A stretch of DNA of 64,000 nucleotides, from NCBI RefSeq assembly GCF_020536995.1, contig NC_068367.1:65695493-65759492 (forward strand). Reading direction: 5' to 3'. Position 1 is the stretch's first letter; every line of letters begins with the position of its first letter. This stretch comes from Dreissena polymorpha (taxonomy: Eukaryota > Mollusca > Bivalvia > Myida > Dreissenidae). Shown here piece by piece: positions 56,492 through 64,000 of the stretch. The notes beneath the pieces were generated by a model that saw only the letters and a list, made by a program, of their open reading frames with translations, was not told where the DNA came from and did not search any database. The position numbers were made by a program, and so were the translations under genes.

Positions 56492-57348
56492 CTGTAATAC
56501 CATTAATTTACTATAAAACCATTAAATTTCCTGTGGTACAAATTTTCATGGATTTCATTGGTTCGATGAACCACGAATTAAAGTACCAACAATTATTTAT
56601 ACATTTTTAATCCGAAATCGGTCTTTTCCGATTGTCATTTCGGACATTTGCTTTTGTTGTCGTTTATTCGAGATATTTGTTTGAACTGTTCCCGTTTTCA
56701 ATCATTTTGAAAGAGACATTGTTTGATAGAGATATACTAGTTAATACAATATGTTGTTTTCTTGATAAGTGATTGGGTAATAATACTTGTTAAATCAAGC
56801 ACCTTATTTAAACTGTACATAAGCGATTGTTCTCTATTACATGGCGTCCTCTAATTAATAGTTTGCAGATTTATCACATATGTCAATTAATACCAAATAA
56901 AGTTAAAAGAGACATAATGGTTTTCACATGTGTATTTTGGGGACCGTATTACTCAATTGTTGCTGCTAGGGGACCGATTGCACTGAGAATTGCAAATATT
57001 GTCAAATCAACATTGATGGCAATTAGTGAGTGGGGACCCACAAGTGCGCTGCTTTATCGCTCTTATGGACAATTGTCAGCGACACTTTCATGCTTCAGTG
57101 CACATTAACCTCAAGTCCTTCGGTCAACACATATTAGCAGATTATGCTTCGTTTTTACTCTGGTTGTTTTAATAAAAGTTTAATTATTAGGACGGTCAGT
57201 CTTCCCCGAAAATTTGAAATCCACGAAATTACGTATCAACAAATTAGTTGTTTTTATATTTCAAATCCACAAAATTATGTGTCAACAAATTAGTTGTTTT
57301 TTATTAAATCACGAAATTTCATACCAACAAATTTTTATACGTTTACAG
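56492..57348. mobile_element. TA-flanked TIR element
   Basis: CTGTAA at the left and TTACAG at the right, each beside TA (56490-56491, 57349-57350). The arms share GGTACAAATTT / AAATTTCATACC-type bases and AAATCCACGAAATTA-like units occur three times near the right end. No transposase. Superfamily probably Tc1/mariner-type by the TA duplication; weak. Confidence 0.45.
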
Positions 57349-57639
57349 TATTTGACATCTTATTAACCAAGTTTTTCATCTTACATGACGCCAACAAACC
57401 AGACCAATTTTCACATGACTGCATGGGATCTAACAGTGTTATTTGAATGTGTTAAAGAAAAATGGGTCTATATCAAATATAAAATGTTTTGATGATGTAG
57501 AAATACATTCATTATAAGCCACATGAAGACAGACATGATGTGATATCACATAGTAAAATGTGTATCTACTAACAATACTATGGGATTTAATATACGTACA
57601 CTTCATGACAAACTTTTCATGAGGTGGATATGAGACTTT

Positions 57640-58498
57640 TAAATTAAAAACAACTAGAAATGGCGTGACAGAGGCCGACGCGTATCCCCACCCCACATGT
57701 TTGACCCAGGGGCACCCCAGGGTTGATAATGGGGCCATTCATAGTTTAGATTGACTGTATTGTCATAAAAGATGTTCAGTATCAATTTGAAGTTAATTGG
57801 TCAAGAAATGAAGAAGTTAATGTAAAATAACCTACAATGAGTGAAGTTACATCTCTGACCCGGCTCCACCCCAAAACCCTTCACTTTTGGCCCAGGGGTC
57901 AGATCAAAATTCAAAACTGTGCAATGTTGCATATATGCTCATAGCTACCATGTGTGTTAGTTTCAAGGTTCTAGTGCTAATAGTGTAGGAGGAGATAGTG
58001 GCCAGGACGGATGGACAGACGGCACAGATAACCACATAATAGATTTCAAAATCTAAACGCGGACCCTACATTTAAGGTCAAAGTCACAGGGTCAACAATT
58101 TTATGCGCATAGAAAGGTCTTGTCTATATACACCTGTGTACCAAATATAAAAGCAATATCTAAAGTGACACAAATGTTATGAGCTTTTTTTGAACCGCGG
58201 TCGCAGATTTTGAAACCTGAACTCGGACCCCAAGTTAAAAAATGTCATGCCCATGGAAAGGTGTTGTCAGGATACACATGCGTACCAAATATGAAAGCAA
58301 TATCTGAAGGGACACAGTCGGTATGAGCCCTTTTCGAATCGCGGTCGCAGATTTGGAAACCTGAATGCTGACCTCAAGTTCAAGGTCAAGGTCACATGGG
58401 TAAACAAATGAATGCGCATTTAAAGGTGTTGTTCAGATACACATGCACTTCAACTATGAAAGCAATATCTGAAGGGACACATTAGTTATAAGCCTTTT
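57640..58498. repeat. Tandem dispersed repeat, left part
   Basis: Units of about 170 bp with ATGAAAGCAATATCTGAAGG GACACA, GAATCGCGGTCGCAGATTT, AACCTGAA-CTGACCTCAAG and AGGTCAAGGTCACA. An edge module with GGGTCAGATCAAAATTC and CTCATAGCTACCATGTGTG recurs at 61640-61750, showing that this repeat resumes after the insertion. Confidence 0.75.
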
Positions 58499-59314
58499 TA
58501 GCTCACCTGAGCGATAGCTCGAGGTGAGCTATTGTGATCACTCAGCGTCCGGTGTCCGTCCGTCCGTCTGTCTGTAAACAATTTGTAAACATCTTCTTCT
58601 ACTAAACCATTGAGCCAATTTCAACTAAATTTCATGTGGAGCATCCCTAGGTCATGGGACAAAAGAATTTAAAAAAAAAATTTGATCACATAACCAATAT
58701 GGCTGCCATGACCATGTATGGTAAAAACCTTAAAAAATCTTCTTGTCAGAAACCGCTCTTTAGATTTTCAAAAAATTTCACAGGGATGACCTTTGAAGGC
58801 TCCCCTGACAAAGTTGTTCAAAGAAATTTGATTCGTCAAAAAACATGGCCGCAGGAGCTCGTTGAACTTTGCATGTTTATTCTTTTTTGCCTATTTTGTG
58901 AAAACTTTCGAAAATCTTCCACGTTTTTTGTCCGATCCTTTCCAAATTTGCACAGTGTCTTTATATCAATGAGGACACGAACCCTACAAAAAATGAGCAT
59001 TATTGGTCCATGAAGTACAGAATTACCTCTCCTTGAATTGAGAAAATGGTGTTTATGCAATGAAGTCCAAATTTTCATCAAATTCTTTCCAAACTTGTAA
59101 GGATTAAGCATGGTTCAAACAAGGGAAACAACTACGGTTTATGCATGTTCTTTTTATTACAGATTTGCCTCCCTTTAATTCATTCAAAATCTCATTTTAC
59201 AGCAGAGATTCCAAATCTGACCTGTAAATGAGCCCCATATTTACTGCCAGTGCTAGGTTACCTTTTCCCATTTGATCATTCTTAAGTATTGGTCTTGTAA
59301 TGCTGCTACTGCTT

Positions 59315-59335
59315 CTGCTACTGCTACTGCTACTG

Positions 59336-59405
<70 letters not shown>

Positions 59406-59434
59406 TACTACTACTACTACTACTTCTACTACTA

Positions 59435-59528
<94 letters not shown>

Positions 59529-59651
59529 TACTACTACTAGTACAACTACTACTAGTACTACTAATACCACCACCACCACCACCACCACCACCACCACCAC
59601 CACGTCTACTATTACTACTTCTACTACTACTGCCACTACTACTACTACTTA

Positions 59652-59720
<69 letters not shown>

Positions 59721-59806
59721 AACTACTACTACTACTACTACTACTGCTACTACTACTACTACTACTTTCACTACTACCACTACTACTACTACTTCTACTA
59801 CTTCTG

Positions 59807-59849
<43 letters not shown>

Positions 59850-59858
59850 AACTACTAT

Positions 59859-59936
<78 letters not shown>

Positions 59937-59992
59937 ACTACCACCACCACCACCACCACCACCACCACCACCACCACCACCACCACCACCAT
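59315..59992. repeat. Trinucleotide tract (TAC)n with (CCA)n blocks
   Basis: About 680 bp of TAC/CTA repeats with scattered single changes and two ACC blocks (59567-59602 and 59940-59991). Any frame through it gives poly-T, poly-L, poly-Y-like or poly-V peptides; none is a gene. Confidence 0.97.
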
Positions 59993-60017
59993 TCACAGTG
60001 ACAAAAAACGTATTCAC

Positions 60018-60085
60018 ACAATGGCTGCTACTACAACTTATAGCCCATATAGGGGGGCATGCATGTTTTACAAACAGCCCTTGTT
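60018..60085 (+). mobile_element. Tail of a HINE-like element, family b
   Basis: CACAATGGCTGCTACTACAA, TATAGCCCATATAGGGGGGC ATGCATG, then TGTTT-tac-AAACA and GCCCTTGTT match 22413-22481. The trinucleotide tract sits where the core should be, so it may have grown within a family b element. Confidence 0.75.
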
Positions 60086-61410
60086 TCTATGGGATTTTAA
60101 CCACAACTGTTCATGTTTATCTCCGACACATATTTTTAGGTCACCTGTCATGAAGTGACACGGTGAGCTTATGTGATGGTGTGATGTCCGGCGTACGTTG
60201 TGCGTGCCTGCGTTTGTCCGTGCGTCCGTCCGTCAACAATTTGTTTGTGTAGACAGTAGAGGTCACAGTTTGCATCCAATCTTGATGAAATTTGGTCAAA
60301 ATGTTTATCTTGATGAAATCCGGTTTGGGATTGTATTTGGGTCATCTGGGGTCAAAAACAAGGTCACTAGGTCAAATAATAGAACAACCTTCTGTAGACA
60401 ATAGAGTTCACAGTTTTCATCCAACCTTTATGAAATTTGGTCAGAATTCTTGATGAAATCTGGGTGGGATTGTATTTGGGTCATCTGGGGTAAAAATCTA
60501 GGTCAAATAAATAGAAAAACCTTGTGTTGACAATAGAGGTCACAGTTTTCATCCAATATTTATTGTCGCATAATTGATGTATTTCATGTCGCATAATTGG
60601 TGTATTTCATGTATATTCCTTGTTCGGTGTAACTGAATACATAATATCTGTCTTCATGAAGAAATGCATAAATGGGCATCATATGTCGTCGTCAAATTAG
60701 ACGAAAAAAATGCACCAAGTTATTGCCCATGGCTGGGTTCACTAATTAGTTATGTCTATGGTAAGCACATGCGCACTGTTAATTTGTGTATATTTTCATG
60801 TTAAATGACAGGTGAACTTTCATATATGCAGTTAAACAAACGTGGTCTCGCTTAATTATTGGCATACATATGCACAAGATGTGTAAGTCACACATAAAGC
60901 CATCCCGTATCAGGTAATTCAACTCATGTTAAAGTCAATCATCCAGACAGCCGTCACCCAATTTATTTGTCCACTATTGTATAAATTGGCATCTGCGTTG
61001 TATGATAGACAGTCTTACTTAAACGGCCGAACATACAAGTCACATTATTGCTGGCTTTCGCGGGATGGGCCCATTGCGGGCTTCGCATGTATCTTGTATT
61101 TGACAAACATTTTGGAAACGTTGTGTTGTGTTAATAAGCAGAAATAAAACGCAAAGAAATCAGAAATGAACTTTGTTTGTTACTGTGTGATATCAACGAA
61201 CAATACGTAATTACGCTACATTATGAACTGTGGTCAGAATGTTTATCTTGATGAAATCTGGATTGGGATTGTATTTGGGTCATCTAGAGTCAGGAACTAG
61301 GTCACTAGGTCAAATCATAGAAAAACATTGTGTAGACAATAGAGGTCATAGTTTTCATCTGATCTTAATGAGTCAGGTGAGCGATTCAGGGCCATCATGG
61401 CCCTCTTGTT

Positions 61411-61750
61411 TGAATCGCGGTCACAGATTTCGAAATCTGAAAACTGACCTCAAGTTGAGGTCAAGGTCACAGGGGTAAAATAATTGTATGCTCATAAAAA
61501 AATGTCCTAGGATACGTATGCATACCAAATATGAAAGCAATATTTGAAGGGCCATAGTAGTTATGAGCCGTTTTCGAATAGCGGTCGCAGGAAATTATCT
61601 GACGGCCCCACCACAACGCCCATAACTTTTGACCCAAGGGTCAGATCAAAATTCCGTCACCGTCACCATCGCACATATGCTCATAGCTACCATGTGTGTA
61701 AGTTTCAAGGTTCTAGTGCTTAAATAGTGTAGGAGGAAATAACTCGTAGA
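61411..61750. repeat. Tandem dispersed repeat, right part
   Basis: Continuation of 57640-58498 after the insertion: TGAATCGCGGTCACAGATTT, ATGAAAGCAATATTTGAAGG and the edge module TGCTCATAGCTACCATGTGT G. Confidence 0.7.
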
Positions 61751-63019
61751 AATTGGTACATAGTGTATGTTGTTTAAACTGACATTAAATCATTATGAAA
61801 TAAAAACTTGTCATAGCTGAAATAAATGATAGCTGACTATGCATTTAATATAAGTATATATTTGATGAATTGTGCAGCATGGTTTTATGGGATATATTTA
61901 ACCCTGGCTATTGGTTTTGTACTGTCAGTAGATGACCTTATTATTTGAAATAATTATGCTTGAATTAATTTGTGTCAGTCACAAAATGTGGAGGCGTGAC
62001 CAAATGTGTTCCCTCATAGTACTGTCGTCATTACGTAATACTTGTGCTAATACATACTAATTTTATACAATCTATTAAATTTTAATATGCGAACTGCTTA
62101 TAAACAAAGCGCTCAAATATCAGTGTAAAAATACTCGTTAACTTTGAGTTCAAGAGACATGAGATGCCTTGACAAAAAAAAATTAGTTTAAAGTGTGTAA
62201 GGTATTTTTTTTATTGAAAACGTGATGAAATATGGCGATTCAATCATTTTGTCATTACAATAAAGGATACAAAGTATTTGATCATAGGTCACTCAGAACC
62301 AGAATAATTGATGAAAACAATGTCCTGCAAATAACTGCATAAACATTGTGCTATGCATTTTCCAGATTTTTCATCAAGAGTCAATAACATGAACAGGGAT
62401 TGTTGACTGTTTTAGGTATCATCTGCAGAAGTCAATGTTGAGTGCGAGCTGCACATCATAATTACGATATTGGTTCTTATTTCATGAACAATGAAATCAA
62501 ATCACAATGCTCTTTAATCTGTAGATTATGTAACCTTTTCCATTGTTTATCAGTCTATTAACAACCATTAATTGTAATAGTCTTACATAAAGATGAAACT
62601 AGTGTTGTTTATTCATAGAGAAACAATTGATGGAACTTGGAAATAATTTAATATGAATTTTTTTTTAAATTGTGAACCTTGATTTTGAATTTTACCATAG
62701 TTTTGTTCCATGAATATGAAGTATTTTGTAGTGCGTTCATTGTGTTATGGATTTTGTTGTTGTTCTGGTTAAAAATATATAAAGGAATTACATGAAGAAA
62801 AAAGAATCTAGTTGTTAAAATTTTATTTATTATTACATAATTCTATAACACAGCAAAACATAATTGAAAGAATGTTGAGTGAACATATTATTAAGATAAG
62901 TTTCGTTCAACCCAGTACAATAAATATGCATCATTTAAAATGGACAAATCATTAATTATTACATGTAACTGTATCATGAATTAAAAGTTAAATAGCATTT
63001 AGACGTCTATACTCTAATA
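61751..63019. other. No gene seen
   Basis: AT-rich without a supported exon, terminal repeat pair or tandem array. Confidence 0.4.
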
Positions 63020-63255
63020 AATTGAGCCTTGATCTGGGGAAATAGGGCTTAATGCATCTGTGTAAATTGTTTTACCAGATTGGCTGTTCAGTCCACACTA
63101 ATCAGGGAGACACTTAATTTCCGCTGTTATCGTATTTTTATATGAGCGAAGAGTTAGTTAAGGCAGAAAGTATCGCACCTGATAAGCCTGTTTTGACTTC
63201 ACAGCCTAATCTGGGACAACACTATGTACATGCATTAAAACTCCTTTTATACAGA
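63020..63255. mobile_element. Degraded relative of the 27086-27476 element
   Basis: TTGAGCCTTGATCTGGGGAA, GGGCTTAATGCATCTGTGTA, CTAATCAGGGA and GATAAGCCTGTTTTGAC-type bases correspond in order to the TTAA element near 27.1 kb; end bases GAGCGAGCCTCAA mirror the start. Confidence 0.55.
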
Positions 63256-63511
63256 GCGAGCCTCAAGTATTTATTAAATGATAAATGAAGTCTTCTTACA
63301 TTATAATATTTTTTAAGAAACACTAAGTCAACACTGAGTAAAACATGTTTATTTAATAGCAGGCGCAAGTAAATTAGTTGAAGAAAAATTATTAAGGAAA
63401 TGTACATAAAGTTCCAAGCTTAATTAAACAGTGCTGGTCCCAGTTGTCTCCCCAATCTGGACTGCTGTGAAACCCTGCTCTGCTAAACAGTTAAACTGTT
63501 CATATGAAATA

Positions 63512-64000
63512 ACATATGCAGACCTTCCCACAAGCCCGTGTCCACATGTGGTCTGCACTGTACATATGCAGGCCTTCCCACAAGCCCGTGTCCACATGTG
63601 GTCTGCACTGTACATATGCAGACCTTCCCACAAGCCCGTGTCCACATGTGGTCTGCACTGTACATATGCAGGCCTTCCCACAAGCCCGTGTCCACATGTG
63701 GTCTGCACTGTACATATGCAGGCCTTCCCACAAGCCCGTGTCCACATGTGGTCTGCACTGTACATATGCAGGCCTTCCCACAAGCCCGTGTCCACATGTG
63801 GTCTGCACTGTGCATATGCAGGCCTTCCCACAAGCCCGTGTCTACATGTGGTCTGCACTGTACATATGCAGGCCTGCCCACAAGCCCGGGTCTACATGTG
63901 GTCTGCACTGTACATATGCAGGCCTTCCCACAAGCCCGTGTCCACATGTGGTCTGCACTGTACATATGCAGGCCTTCCCACAAACCCGTGTCCACATGTG
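63512..64000. repeat. 50-bp satellite, continues past the right edge
   Basis: About ten head-to-tail units of ACATATGCAGGCCTTCCCAC AAGCCCGTGTCCACATGTGG TCTGCACTGT with very few differences. The unit contains the palindrome CCACATGTGG. Because 50 is not a multiple of three and no frame has a stop, all three minus-strand frames stay open with a 50-residue period; these are not genes without other support. Confidence 0.95.

Larger units (their letters stand above)
58499..61410 (+). mobile_element. Composite HINE-like insertion, family f
   Basis: Head TAGCTCACCTGAGCGATAGC with hairpin GCTCACCT/AGGTGAGC and GTCCGTCC run; tail TCAGGTGAGC (inverse of GCTCACCTGA), hairpin AGGGCC-atcat-GGCCCT and CTTGTT. 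Flanks AGCCTTTTT and TGAATCGCGGTC rebuild the uninterrupted unit AGCCCTTTTCGAATCGCGGT of the host repeat. Inside are a long trinucleotide tract, a family b tail (60018-60085), a second related head at 60138 (GGTCACCTGTCATGAAGTGA CACGGTGAGC), core monomers with TTGTATTTGGGTCATCTGGG (60240-60560 and 61225-61330), and an unexplained 650-bp insert (60565-61210). Confidence 0.65.

Noticed and set aside
59253-60153. Long frames of 122-293 codons on both strands
   Set aside because: They are poly-T, poly-L or poly-V/G translations of a trinucleotide tract and have no other coding sign.
63424-63995. Three overlapping minus-strand frames up to 170 codons
   Set aside because: They are the 50-bp satellite read in different frames; kept only as an observation, not as genes.

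Overview
This window looks like nuclear DNA of a bivalve mollusc, probably a heterodont such as a dreissenid mussel. That placement comes from repeat style and codon-poor, AT-rich eukaryotic layout, not from a search. Signs are splice-bounded exons, a TRIM-like B-box exon of the kind expanded in bivalves, huge numbers of short tandem repeats, and many copies of repeats that open with a GC-rich hairpin, carry a GTCYGTCYG-type run and tandem monomers with AAGGTCAAGGTCA, and close with a hairpin plus CTTGTT. There is no prokaryotic gene organisation. Host coding sequence is sparse: most of the window is mobile DNA inserted into older mobile DNA.

Layout. 1-2.1 kb: a decayed, interrupted copy of a large multi-copy invertebrate protein family on the minus strand, running off the left edge. 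2.1-9.6 kb: AT-rich DNA, a hAT-like short element, a foldback element, one small acidic open exon candidate (6481-6681) and hairpin-ended repeats. 10.0-11.1 kb: a 35/37-bp minisatellite with 60-bp ancestral-type units at its edges. 11.8-19.1 kb: a near-whole Ty3/Gypsy element of the Gmr1 type (integrase ahead of reverse transcriptase) with matching 1283-bp LTRs and a CTGAA target duplication. 19.5-24.3 kb: a four-layer nest of non-autonomous elements. 24.4-26.3 kb: a pogo/Tigger-like short element with another element inside it. 26.5-28.2 kb: further repeats and one EGF-type exon with a frameshift.

28.9-45.3 kb is the most unusual part. Two long elements, here called A (30345-38093) and B (39579-44606), each have short terminal inverted repeats, hundreds of bases of subterminal arrays built from one short motif (TTCNNGAA in A, AAGTGYATT in B), and spliced genes inside. 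B carries a clear BEN-domain gene on the minus strand; A carries a minus-strand first exon resembling the N-terminal part of such proteins, plus a head-to-head two-exon frame on the plus strand. Both have younger elements inserted in them.

45.5-51.3 kb: a broken but young Ty3/Gypsy element. 52.1 kb: first coding exon of a B-box (TRIM-like) gene. 53.7-56.5 kb: a minisatellite split by a TTAA-flanked piggyBac-like element. 57.6-61.7 kb: a tandem repeat split by a composite insertion that includes about 700 bp of trinucleotide repeat. 63.5 kb to the right edge: a 50-bp satellite.

The main biological message is structural. At least seven sequence families of short elements share one architecture (5' hairpin, subterminal inverted repeats, tandem core, 3' hairpin, CTTGTT end). 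Two of them sit at sites where an uninterrupted paralogous copy shows insertion into a T-rich site without target duplication. This fits Helentron-associated non-autonomous elements (HINE/pearl-like) and would make them the dominant shapers of this locus.
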